DNA of 64,000 nucleotides, from the NCBI GenBank assembly GCA_030737835.1, contig JAUJYN010000013.1, positions 4,391,354-4,455,353 of the forward strand, written 5' to 3'. Below, piece after piece: positions 12,480-23,713 of this stretch. The notes beneath the pieces are model-generated. The model made no database searches and had not been told where the DNA came from. It saw only the letters and a list, made by a program, of their open reading frames with translations. How positions within the stretch are numbered: the stretch's first letter is position 1; each line of letters opens with the position of its first letter. The DNA is from Acorus gramineus. Lineage: Eukaryota; Streptophyta; Magnoliopsida; Acorales; Acoraceae. The position numbers were made by a program, and so were the translations under genes.

Positions 12480-12802
12480 GGGTTCGTTTGGAAACACAGA
12501 TTGAAAAGTAGTTTTTAGAATAAAGCTGCTTTTTAAGATAATTTTAGACGTTGACTTTTTTAAGATGTTTTTTTTTTAAATCAGGAATCAATATTTGAAA
12601 TGAGTTTAATGTTTGGCAGAGAAAGTTGCTTTTCAATTCAAAAAATCGATTCTGAGTTTTTTAAAACACAGATTTCGAGGGAAAAATTAAAAGGAATCCA
12701 GCTTCCGATTCTGTAAAAAACTGCCCCGTTTAATTGCACGATTTTAGCTTTTCAGCTTTTCAAAAAATAAAAGCGCGTCCAAACGCGCAACCAAACGGGG
12801 CC
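12480..12802. mobile_element. Tourist-like MITE (PIF/Harbinger type)
   Basis: A 323-bp element with terminal inverted repeats GGGTTCGTTTGGAA and GGCCCCGTTTGGTT, flanked by the 3-bp target duplication TAA at 12477-12479 and 12803-12805. Both features are typical of Tourist elements mobilised by PIF/Harbinger transposases. No coding capacity. Confidence 0.78.
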
Positions 12803-13416
12803 TAAATCTAGGAGCTCCTTGGGAGCTCACAGAGAGGAGCTCCATATTTACAATGGAGCCCACTGTTTTTCATTTTTTACATGACTTTTTTAGCCAGACT
12901 TGTTACTTTATTTCTTTTAGATGGGATCCTTTTGTTTTTTTTTTTTCATAGTTGGACTCACTTTTATCGAAATATATTCAAGAGCATGACTGAGCACATA
13001 ATGCTCTTTAAGTTAAATTTTCTCCGTACAGTAAATTTAAAGAAACATTTTTGTTGATCATGATTAAGGACATTTCTAAAAACAACGAACCCAAAAAAAA
13101 CCAGTGGGCGAGCAAAAAAAAATAAAATGTGCATAAATAAAGAAAATATAAAAGCCCCACCACGCGCTCCAACAGCTGTATCTGTTATTTGTCAGTCACA
13201 TTGTCACCTACCCTTGTTGACTTCAAAGGAAGTCTCCAAAGGCACGATCCCCACCCCCAAAAAAAAAAAAAATCACCGATTGCAATAAAAATCCAATCAA
13301 AATCAGTGCGACCCAATCAAACAATAAAATCCGAAGCAAACGCAAAATTCATAAACCGCAGGGAGATAATTCAAGAACAAGAAACAAAGAGATTGAATTG
13401 ATAAAGCGAATTGTAC

Positions 13417-14191
13417 CTGTGCAATTGTGTGCTTGTAAATCATTGCCGCATAAACAACCCGCGAATTTGAACCCCTGATTGTTTTTGTCGTAAAAACACG
13501 ACCCGTCGCTTTTCTCGCACGCCCCGCAATTTCGATCGGACACCCAATTCAGCTCAAACCCCAGATTCAACACGTGCCCAAAATTATTTTGCAGATCCGA
13601 CAAATACACAGAGTCGTTTAACGCCGGCAACATCAAGGCCTCTTTGCAAAAGGAGTACCAATCTGTTTCAAAGAGGTCATCTGCGATGACATACGAGTTT
13701 TTCAGGCAAGAGAGAGGATTGAGTTTGAAGCCTGTAATGTTTGGGATGGAGGGGGTGTCGCAATTAAATAAGAAAGTGAGGTTCAGATCACTGGGGGTGT
13801 AATGGAAGAAATTCAGGGAGTGGTCGAAGGTGAAGTTGTGGCTTGGTCGGGGACATGGTTGGTTGTAGACGTCGATGTCGACGAGGGTGACCTTGAGAGC
13901 TTTGTAGTCTATGGCGGTGATGAAGTAATCGTCGTTGGGGAGGTGAAGTATTGGGTATTTTTCGTTGCTTGATTTGCAGGTGAGACCAAAGCCAGGGTAG
14001 CCGCAGTAGGAGGTGTTGGTAGTGGTGATGGTGGTTGAAGAGTTTAGCCAGAAGGGGTACCGGATGCTGATGTCCCCGCACTTTGATGGAGGTGGGCAGG
14101 TCTGGTTGGAGACGGCATGGGTGATGGAGGAGGTGAAGAAGAAGAAGAATATGATGAGGGTGGTGGAGATGGGGATGGAGAGAAGGGCCAT
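13417..14191 (-). CDS. LRK10-like/WAK-like receptor ectodomain, exon 1 (close duplicate of 55994-56768)
   Basis: Seen: MALLSIPISTTLIIFFFFF signal peptide, GUB_WAK_bind block (CPPPSKCGDISIRYPFWLN, YCGYPGFGLTC), then FELNWVSDRNCGACEKSDGSC and GCLCGNDLQAHNC. ATG at 14191 matches the start of the duplicate; an in-frame ATG at 14209 is a second option, and the frame beyond it opens only with TTG. Donor GTACAA follows 13417 in phase 1; read-through stops at 13349. The exon is exactly 775 nt, the same as the copy at 55994-56768, and the proteins differ at only a modest number of positions, including compensating one-residue insertions. The duplicate is attached to a kinase but this one has none behind it in the window, so it may be a truncated receptor, a secreted decoy or a pseudogene whose reading frame is still open. 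Confidence 0.85.
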
Positions 14192-14228
14192 TGGAGAGGA
14201 TGATGACATGGCACACAACACCAATGCC

Positions 14229-14257
14229 CCGAGAGAGAGAGAGAGAGAGAGAGATTG
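14229..14257 (-). repeat. GA/CT microsatellite upstream of the 14191 start
   Basis: A run of GA dinucleotides on the plus strand, reading as CT repeats in the transcribed direction, lies about 40 bp before the ATG. A similar run sits in the same place before the 47616 start (47638-47658). CT-rich tracts near plant transcription starts are common; whether these act as promoter elements is an inference. Confidence 0.6.
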
Positions 14258-14856
14258 AGAGAGATTTTGGCAAGGACTGCTGAGGTTTTAGAAGTGTGTA
14301 TTGGGAAGGAGTTTGTTCAGGGAACTTTCGTGGTGGGTGTAATAGTTGGTATATAAAATAGTACGTGTTGCATTTGATTGGGTGTGCGGATCGGATGGGT
14401 AAAAAAAATCTTAATTTTTTTTTAAATAAAATGACATGTGCCCTTCGTGATGAGACATGTGATATATATATATTTTTTAAGATCAATGTTCTCGTGATTT
14501 GATCATTCCATCTGATTTACATAGATGAAAAGTCTTATTTATTTAATCAAAACTTGATTTTTAATATATGTGATCTTTGGATCTTATTAGAGTTCATTTG
14601 TCCTTAATATCATATGACATTTTACATGTTTGATATGTGAATCCTTTTTAACATTTAAGCCAACATCAAACGATCGGATTTCATCTCTTGTGATCATGTG
14701 GGATGAGGTATAACAAGGAAGTAATGAGGAATGAAAGAGAATAAAAAAAATTATTTGTTTTAGGATTATAAATCTCATTATTTATGTCTAGATAAATTAT
14801 AAATAAACTTGAAAACTATTCTAAAAGTGCATGTGTTAAAATTGTTTATTAAAATT

Positions 14857-16003
14857 TATTTATGTCAATAGATGAAAATATTTTTGTGTTATTTAAAAAA
14901 AATTCATTTAACGCTCTTACACACATCTCAAAAGTATCTCACATCCCAAATTGGGATTATCTGAAATAGGGGATTATTTAAAGTTTTCTCTCCGGTCAAC
15001 TATTTATATATGGTGGATAATTGACCTAATTAACACATAATGGACTGTTTGGGTAGAGGAATTGGGGAAGAATAGGCCTAAAAAGCTATTTGTTTAGAAT
15101 GAATAGATTGGTACAACTATGATAGAATAAATAAGAATAAACTGGTATTTGTATTCCAAGCCTCCCCTGGTATTGTATTATTCCACTCAATCCATTCCAC
15201 TAGTATAAAGGAATTCAATGTTTAAAATATCGATTATATCGATATGTCGAAAAGGGTCTAAATCGATATATCTAAATATCGATCGATATATCGATTTTGG
15301 TTTTTTATTTTTTATTTTTTTTGTTGGGAAATAGAAAAAAATGAAAAAAAATGAGAAAAAAAATAAGAAAAATATCAAAGAAACAGAGAAAGGTAATATA
15401 CATATTTATAGATGAGTATTATTGATTGAGTTTTATTTATGTCAATAGATGAAAATATTTTTGTGTTATTTAAAAAAAATTCATTTAACGCTCTTACACA
15501 CATCTCAAAAGTATCTCACATCCCAAACTGGGATTATCTGAAATAGGGGATTATTTAAAGTTTTCTCTCCGGTCAACTATTTATATATGGTGGATAATTG
15601 ACCTAATTAACACATAATGGACTGTTTGGGTAGAAGAATTGGGAAAGAATAGGCCTAAAAAGTTATTTGTTTAAAAGGAATAGATGGGTACAACTATGAT
15701 AGAATAAATAAGAATAAACTGGTATTTGTATTCCAAGCCCTCCCTGGTATTGTATTATTCTACTCAATCCATTCCACTAGTATAAAGGGATTCAATGTTT
15801 AAAATACCGATTATATCGATATGTCGAAAAGGGTCTAAATCGATATATCGATCGATATATCGATTTTGGTTTTTTATTTTTTATTTTTTTTTTGTTAAGA
15901 AATAGAAAAAAATGAGAAAAAAATGAGAAAAAAATAAGAAAAATATCAAAGAAACAGAGAAAGATAATATACATATTTATAGATGAGTATTATTGATTGA
16001 GTT
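14857..16003. repeat. 577-bp tandem duplication
   Basis: Two adjacent direct copies, about 14857-15433 and 15434-16003, offset by 577 bp and nearly identical. Each contains the same AT-rich dispersed repeat, the target-site flank and the left end of an ATCGAT-rich element. The second copy runs on into the complete element ending at 16525. The close match suggests a fairly recent unequal exchange. Confidence 0.85.
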
Positions 16004-16525
16004 TTGAGGTGAAAATGATATTGTGGGGTATTTATAGGTTTAGAAAAATCAGAGATCTAAATAATAAAAAAAATTGGGCGCATAAATGTATAATGAAATC
16101 TCATTTGTAATATAAATATGTAGTAATAATTATAATCATTTTAAAACAATGATTCCAAACAACCTAAGAAACCTATACATATTTATGATATTATACAATA
16201 GGTTGTTTCATCATTATTATTATATTATACATAGGAAATTTCATTATTATTATTATAAAGCATTACAAACATCTCATGTTCATAAATTTAATTGAAATTT
16301 CATTCTTTTTTCTTTGTGAATGTGATTCATTTATTAAAATATTGACATCAAAGAACATTATGTTGCCCCCCCCCTCCCCAAAAAAAAAAAAAAACAGATT
16401 CAATTTCTCATGAGAAATTGTCAAGAAATTCAATTTCTCGCGAAAACTTTGATATATGTATGATATTTATCGATTTAATAAAAAAAATCGATATATAGAT
16501 CGATATATCGATATTTAAAACAGTG
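15793..16525. mobile_element. hAT-like element with ATCGATAT-rich ends
   Basis: Left end CAATGTTTAAAATACCGAT (ATCGAT in the duplicate left end at 15216) and right end, read in complement, CACTGTTTTAAATATCGAT form imperfect inverted repeats. Flanking octamers AAGGGATT and AAAGGATC match at 6 of 8 positions, compatible with a decayed hAT target duplication. Subterminal zones contain repeated ATCGATATATCGAT palindromes. No transposase is present. Confidence 0.55.
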
Positions 16526-17730
16526 AAAGGATCTCACTGTCAAATCAACCATCATTACCTCATATATATCATGAGACCCACAAGTGAAATCATGTTTTCA
16601 CTTTTTATAAATCTTTATCAACACATTATTTATATTTTATCTACAACTTATTCATGGTTAACCAAACAATAAAAACATCATTATTATTTTTTTTAATAAA
16701 AATAACTAAAAATACAACTAAACAAAAAAAAATCACTAATTATACTGGTACACTTTAGGGCTGTTTGGTTCAGCTTATTATCAGTGCTTATTCAGCTTAA
16801 AACTAAAAATAAGCTTTATGAGTGTTTGGTTGGATGTCAAATAAGTCCTTTTTATTTACCTCATTCAGTCATTTTGGGCAACTTTTTTTCAGCCCAAAAT
16901 CTTTACTTAAAATGTCCGGATAAAGTGTTCAGTGATTTCTGGGCATTGTGAAAAGTCCTTAATGCCCCTATCTATGTTTAGAATTTACATGGGGTATTTA
17001 AACCCTCTTTCAACCTCTCAACCCTTCTCTCTCCTAGCTATTTGTCTGCTGAACCAAAAACCCTCTTCGAACCCTAAAAGATGAGCTTCAACTTGCTATC
17101 ACCTCCTGCGCCGATCTCCGTCAAGGTTCTTCGCCGATCTCCTTATTAAATGGTTCTTCGACTGATCCTCCTCACGAAACGCGAGCTTACACTCTATCGT
17201 CCCTCTCACCGTCTCCAACAATAGGCAAGAGTCTCTCTGATCTGCTTCCTCCTCTTTGGATCTCCTCCCCAACCAACGATCTAGGTAAAAACCCACCACA
17301 TCTCCTCCGTTTGTGATATTTCCTCAGATCTGTAGATGAAAAACTGTTTAGGGTTTCATGGAGATGAATGTAGATGAATGTATATGTTGCATCGGCTGAA
17401 ATGTGTGTTTTTTTCTACTTTTATGATGCTAAATTGTGTCCCTGGTTTCAATCACAAACTTGTCAATTCTTGTACTAAAATTCATTTATCTAATCAATTT
17501 ATAAAACAAAATTCCCAAAACATATATATCTATGTTTTCATAATAAACGTCTTTTAACAAAAAAATAAAATTTACCTCTTTTCGTCAATGAACTATTTTT
17601 TATTTTTTTTGAACAAAATCTAAAAATACTACTCTGTTTTTGTCTCAGTCTTCTGTTTACAGTAAACTTTATTTTACATATGGGTATGTTCAGATTTATC
17701 TCATATTCTATTGAATGTAATATATACACG

Positions 17731-18236
17731 GACAACCAAACAAGGAACACGGAGTACCCTAGCCCGGGTCTCAACGCTGACCCTACAAGGCCCCTTAATC
17801 CAAAGTAGGAAGTCTAGAAGAAGACATCATCCCTTAATGAGCAATACGCCACATCCTCAACACTTTACACAGGCGCCGCACGCGAACTCCATGGTTACCA
17901 GCGATACCGATACACGGGAAAGAGCTCCATTATCGAGACGCAATCCATACCTTAGAAATTGCAACCAATTCATCACTATCACGCTACTGGGCTGGAATCT
18001 CCTACCCAAACCTTAATCCCGCACAAGAGATCTAACAACTGACCCTAACCAGTCGACCCAGTCGACAACTTAAGGGTGGGTCCAGGGGGTCACGTCCACG
18101 TCAACGGATGCGAGGAGGCATGTCAGCAACCTAAGATAACTTCTAAAACAAGAGTACTCGGATGACAATCCTACGACTCATCATCTATACGACTAGACTT
18201 AGGCTCTGACAGGACCAGGCTCTGATACCATCTTTT
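17731..18236 (-). mobile_element. Ty3/Gypsy internal fragment with primer-binding site
   Basis: A 506-bp segment next to LTR A that matches, with the same length, the segment 30324-30829 beside LTR B. At 18219-18230 it carries, on the minus strand, TGGTATCAGAGC, the standard primer site for plant initiator-Met tRNA, six bases from the LTR edge. This is the 5' end of an internal region that is cut off at 17731 where Harbinger sequence begins. Confidence 0.8.
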
Positions 18237-21200
18237 TGTCACGCCCCAGGCGTCCCCGAGACGTGGCAAAATTAATATAATATCAGCTATCAATACCTGA
18301 GGTCAATAAGGACACCAACAACAATACACAAGGCGGCAAAGTAAGATAATGATAACTGACTGAAAAGCGGAAGCATAATATATAACAATGTCTGTAAATC
18401 AAAACATTATTACAGACCCAAATACACAATCAATGTTCTGTGAAAGCCAAGTCTAGACCAAAGAAAATACAACATGTGCCACATGCACGATTTACAAAGC
18501 ATAAATGACTCTAGGAATGCTGACAGCCTCGCACACGCCACCCGTCGGCAGAACGCTCCACGCCCATAAGACCACGCCACAGGAAGCTCCAGCTCCACGC
18601 CCAACACTGCCCCTGAAAAGAAACAGTATGCGAGGGGTGAGCTACAAGCTCAGTGAGTGGCTGGAAACCAATCACCATTCTACAGTTCAATACATAATCT
18701 GTTTCCTTTTTCAAGGAAAAACATGGGTAGAAACCCAAGGATCACTGGATCACGCGGCGGCGCGACCAACCTCACCCCCACCCTCACTCCCGGAGGGAGT
18801 CTTTTGGGACTTATGGGGAGAGACCATACCGTCGGTCGAAGAGACCCGGATTTACTGGTCTAGAGACCATGCCATCGGTCGAAGAGACCCGGATTTACTG
18901 GTCTACTCAACACTACTGGATCATCTACATCTAGATAATCGCCCATCAATGTCCTTCAACACCCATCACAAGATCGAACCCAACATCTATGGGAATGGTC
19001 GAACAACGAATGGGTCACGAGGCGACGCGTCTTCGCCTCATCCACACCCTCACTCTTGAAAGGAGACATCTTGGGACTTTGGGAAGAGACTTAGACTACT
19101 CTACACCCCTGGTCCACCGGTAGCCTCTCCTCCACTCCATAGCTTGCCTGGTATACTCCCACGATCAGCACAGTCCGACGCATTGGAGGTACCTACAGAT
19201 GGGAGCCCTCTGTCAGGACAGCCTGTCTAACGCTGGGGAATCCCTACATCTGATCCAACGAAGGGGAAAACGATTCCATGCTCGCGATATCATTCGTTAG
19301 CCTTCTCCCGAGTAGTATCTACAACCCGACCTCTTCAACTCGGACAACATTGAGAGTGAACATTCCATGTTCGCAAAGCGAACCCCATGGAAACAACTAC
19401 CACTCTGGAGGAGAAGAATATGCGAAGGGTGGGCCACACACTCCGTGAATGGCACCAACTATACATCACAATCCATATCAACCTTATTAATTCATAGCCC
19501 CTAACACGGGAGCAACCACACAATCCAGTGGGTCGTTACATCGCCGACCCACCACACCCTCACCCTCACCCTCAAAGGGGTGACATGGGCCTTTTGGGAC
19601 TGACTAGACTGTTATTCACCCTTGGTCCACCGGTAGCCTCTCCCCGCTCCATAGCTTACCTGGTATACTCCCACGATCAGCACAGTCCGATGCATCGGAG
19701 GTACCTACAGATGGGAGCCCTCTGTCAGGACAGCCTATCTAACGCCGGGGCTGTACTACACGGATCCAACGAAGGGAAGAGAACAGCCTACCCACACGCA
19801 TGCGATCCTCTTGGATCCGTCGACAACGCTTCCTAACATTTCTAATGTCATGAATTCTCAAGAATTCCTCCAGGGCGCATAACTAAGATGCGGGGAAACC
19901 TATATTATAACCACAAGGTTATAATATTCTAAGGCATGATTACAACAATATAATCACCTAATCCCATCTTGATTTAAATAAATTAAACTACATGCGTAGG
20001 TTGAGGCTAGGTGTCTAGGCATGCATAGGCCTCTATACATCATATAAGGGTGCATATCCCTAACATAGAAAGTCTAAGGTGACATGGATACAACATATTA
20101 ATCATGCATAGATCAAGGCTTTTAAGTACAGGACATGGTGTCCAGGCATGTACGGGCCTCTATACACGATACATGGATGTATATCCCTAGCATGCAAAAT
20201 ATCTACATATTAGTTAGGGGGGCCCCATCGATGCGCGACGCTCGTCTACGCGGGTCGAGCGCATCCCTAGAGAGGGGGGGGATTGGAATCAAACCACTCA
20301 CCTTACGACCCGGGACCTCGCGCATCCCATCCGACGAGATCTGCAAGGTAGGGGCATCCAACTGGTGAGAAACAACACAATTTACACAAAGAAATGATTA
20401 GAAATACCCAATACTCGGACAAGCATGCATACGGGCTCGCACGCATGCGAGCACACACGTACGCACGCGAGTCCGAGTGCCCCGACCCCTACCCGAACAC
20501 TCGGGCAGCCACACGCATGGCCCTCCGCATGCGCACGCACGAATGCGAACGCACGCACGCACGCACTCCGGCACCCTCGGCGCACTGCCGCGCGCACGCT
20601 CACGCTCGCGCGCGCCCGCGCGCAACGCGCATCCAGTCCACACCCCTCGCGCAGCACCCCACGCCCGCCCCAGCACGCGCACGCACGCGCACTGTTCCCC
20701 AGCCCAGCGCCCAGGCGCATGCCCAGGAGCCCTGCTCGCGCGTGTGCACGCCCGCGCGCACTCGCGCGCACTCCCAAGCGCACCCCCGCTCGCCCCTGCA
20801 CCCGCGCGCCCCCGCGCGCACGTGCCCGCTCCTGCCTGCGCGCGCGCCTGCGCGCGCACGCGCGCAAACGAGCCCAGTGCTCGCCCAGCCCATCCTAACC
20901 TCATTTTAACCCTTCCCAACCCCTCACACACACCCTAACCCATCTACCTAGCATGCATGACCTTCCCAACATCCCCTTAAGCAAAAAAATCAAGAAAAGG
21001 AGGGGAAAGACTCACATTGGAGGGGGAACGACAAGGGGGAGGTTCGGGGGCCCTCGACGCACCCGCGACCACCTCAACCGCCACCAGCACTACCACCATC
21101 TCCTCAGCCTCTCCTCAGCCTCCTCTTCAGCTGAGAATCAAGGGGGGGGGGAAACTATGCAAAGGGAGCTTGAGAGAGAGGGTAGAACAAACAACAACAA

Positions 21201-21846
21201 CACAAGAACCAACTTTCCCTTCTTCCTTCACCTCCACCTTCTCTTCTTCTCTTTGAGGATTAAAAACAAACACACGGGTGGGTGTGTTTGCAAGAGAGAA
21301 AGTGAGACAAGAAAAGCTAGTCGTGGGGATTTTGGGAGGGGAGAGAGAAAGAGAGAGATATTTATCAACAAATATCTTAAGAGGGAAAGACTAAGTTGCC
21401 CTTTGACTAGAAATTCTGCGCAAGCTTCACTGGAACAGCCATAACTTCCTCGATATAGCTTCGAATTGCACAATTCCAAGACCATTGAAAAGCTAAGAAG
21501 ATTATGTACAACTTTTATGATTATGCAAAGATCAAATAATCTCTCCAGTTATTTCGAAATTAGAGCTAAACATAGAGCAGAGCTGCTGCCAGAATTTCCA
21601 TCCCCGGGGTATACTTGGAAAAATACCCATAACTTTTACTACAAGAATCCAGTTGATCTAATTCCACTTCTGTGCCAAAGCTAACTCAAAACTGGACATC
21701 TCATAATAAAATCATATTTAAACCTCATCATCTTGGATTTTAACAAAATCAAATCCAAATACCAAATCGGGAATACATAACTTCTAGGAAAAAATTTATG
21801 TACCCAAATTTTTGAACAGAGCGCTCCAAATGACACAGGCACAACA
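18237..21846 (-). mobile_element. Ty3/Gypsy LTR A (shared by two internal regions)
   Basis: A 3610-bp LTR in minus orientation, opening TGTTGTGCCTGTGTCATT (complement of 21846 leftwards) and ending GGGGCGTGACA at 18237, so TG...CA. A primer-binding site lies just past its 3' end (18219-18230) and a polypurine tract (TAAGGGGGGAAGAA on the minus strand, 21847-21860) just before its 5' end. It therefore serves as 5' LTR of one internal region and 3' LTR of another, the signature of a recombined tandem array. Compared with solo LTR D it has an internal duplication (about 18630-19260 against 19410-19780). A GC-extreme tract lies at 20400-20880. Confidence 0.85.
20400..20880. repeat. GC-extreme CG/CA alternating tract inside LTR A
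   Basis: About 480 bp of alternating purine-pyrimidine sequence dominated by CGCG and CACG, very rich in CpG. It leaves most of the six reading frames open, so the long Ala/Arg/His-rich ORFs here (roughly 20382-20938) are composition artefacts. Homologous tracts lie in the other LTR copies at about 25480-26090, 27840-28200 and 33050-33460. Confidence 0.8.
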
Positions 21847-23713
21847 TTCTTCCCCCCTTAGGAAATTTAGTCCTCGAAATTTAAGGAAACCCAAAGGGAA
21901 GACCGAAAGTATCATGCATAGACCTTTTGCTCCCAAGTGGTCTTCACACCGGACTGGCGCTACCAACACACTATAATCAAAGGAACGGTCTTAGCATGGA
22001 GCCTCTTCTCATGTTGTCCTTGACCTCGATCCACTGCTCCACGAACGACAAATCCACCTCGAGGATGAGGCGGTCGAACAGAATGACTGAGCAGGATCGT
22101 GGACATAACGCCTCGGCCATTGGACAAGGACGACGTCGTGGGCATGAGCCAGCTGTGGGGGAAAGGCTACATGATAAGCCACCTCCCCAATCCACTCAAT
22201 GACGAGAAATGGTCCCATTAAAGAGCAAATTCAGCTTGCCCCGAACGTCGAAACAGAGGGTGCCCTTTAACCAGGACACCTTCTTGAAAAAAATATGGTC
22301 GCCAAACCCAAAGGTAAGCCCCTGGCAACAATGACTTGGGTAGCCCTTCTGTTGGTTCTGGGAGGTGCAGATGTACACACGAACCAACCGGGCCGCCGCA
22401 AGGTCAAACAACTAACTTATGGCCCCTCCAACTGGCGCTCCTCAACCGTCCCAACACAAGGGAGGTATAAAACTGCGCCTGTAGAGTGTCTTCACAGATC
22501 CATTTGGGTGCTCAAATGGTAGTCGTCTTGCAGGCATACCCCAACAAATGGGTGGTGCCTCACCCAACTGCCCTCATCATCGAGCACGTAGGCATTTAGC
22601 ATGTCCTCCAAGGTTTGAATCGTCCTCTTTGTCTGGCTGTCCATCGGCGATGAAACGCTATACTTAAATGGAGGCTCACGCCAAAGGCTGCGCCACAACC
22701 TCAAAGTAACCCTCGCGTCTCAACCGAAAATAGCGCCGACTGGAGTGCCATGAAGACGAACAATCGCGACGGTGAAAACCCACGTCAAGGCGTCCAGAGA
22801 CTCAATCAGTCTGATAGGGAGGGAAGCGTGGACTTAGTCAGTCGGTCATTGATCACCTAGACGGCGTCGTGACCCGAACGTGACATTAGCGAGTCCGCAA
22901 CAATCTCTGATAACCCACTCCCGCGTCCACTGAGGAATCTCGATGGACTGACGCGTTCCACATAATGATGATTTTTGAACTTTGCCTGAGGGCATGCCAA
23001 CCTGGGGAAACAAGGTCACCCATATCACCTTTTCATCGCACCACAGCAATCTCTATGAAGACTACCTCAAAGTAGTCCACGGAGGCCCAATAAAACTTTT
23101 GAGATCCACGAAGGCATCCAGCGCATTCGTCAACCCTGATGGCAGTACTTAAAACTCGTAGTGCCTGAACGGTCACGAAAGGCCATCTACGGGATGTCCA
23201 ACTCTCGGATCTCTAACTTGTGGTACCCTTGTGCGAAGATCGATCTAACAGCAGACACTCGCTCCCAGAGCTGGTCAAATAGATCATCAATTTGCGGCAA
23301 AGGTAATTGATCTTCAACCTCCACGGGGAGATCAAAACAACACCACGAATAATTAAGTTCAGATTCTGCTCCTCGAGCATGGCTGGCGCCCATGATAACA
23401 CTTACACGCTTGATAAGCCGCTCAACCGCACTTAATCCACAAGACACGCAATAAGGGGTCGTCGAACCTCGACAATGCCTATGCGACGTCATCTATCTGA
23501 TAGGGCGGTTGAGTCCCATCACAAATGCTAGCATCGCGTCTCCTTATTCGCGACCAAAGGGGGCAAAACGCGACAGTATCCACAACTGTGCTTCACATGC
23601 CGCCAGAGATAGGTCGCTCATCTACAACCATTGGAACTCCAGCATCCTGCACTCCATGGGCAGATTCATCACAGGGAGTCCACTCTCTCAACATCATTTA
23701 GCAGCACTCTCCT
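21847..23713 (-). pseudogene. Degenerate Ty3/Gypsy pol (RT and integrase relics)
   Basis: Minus-strand translation shows broken pieces in the normal pol order: a reverse transcriptase segment (LPLPQIDDLFDQLWERVS, then GYHKLEIRELDIP, about 23190-23300), integrase segments (IPQWTREWV near 22930; MDSQTKRTIQTLEDML near 22600), and the integrase C-terminus (DHIFFKKVSWLKGTL near 22280; GEVAYHVAFPPQLAHAHDV near 22150; DLSFVEQWIEVKDNM near 22050). They lie in different frames with stops, so the enzyme is dead; RNase H seems missing. The polypurine tract at 21847-21860 follows. The internal region resumes at 29973-30829. Confidence 0.8.

Noticed and set aside
17099..17299. 66-aa minus-strand ORF in the left Harbinger part
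   Set aside because: Antisense to the expected 5' untranslated region and without any domain.
20382..20938. Several long overlapping ORFs rich in Ala, Arg, His and Pro (also near 25417-26509, 27768-28288 and 33039-33702)
   Set aside because: They are open in most frames at once because the DNA is CG/CA alternating and lacks A/T-rich stop codons. They lie inside LTRs and show no domain.
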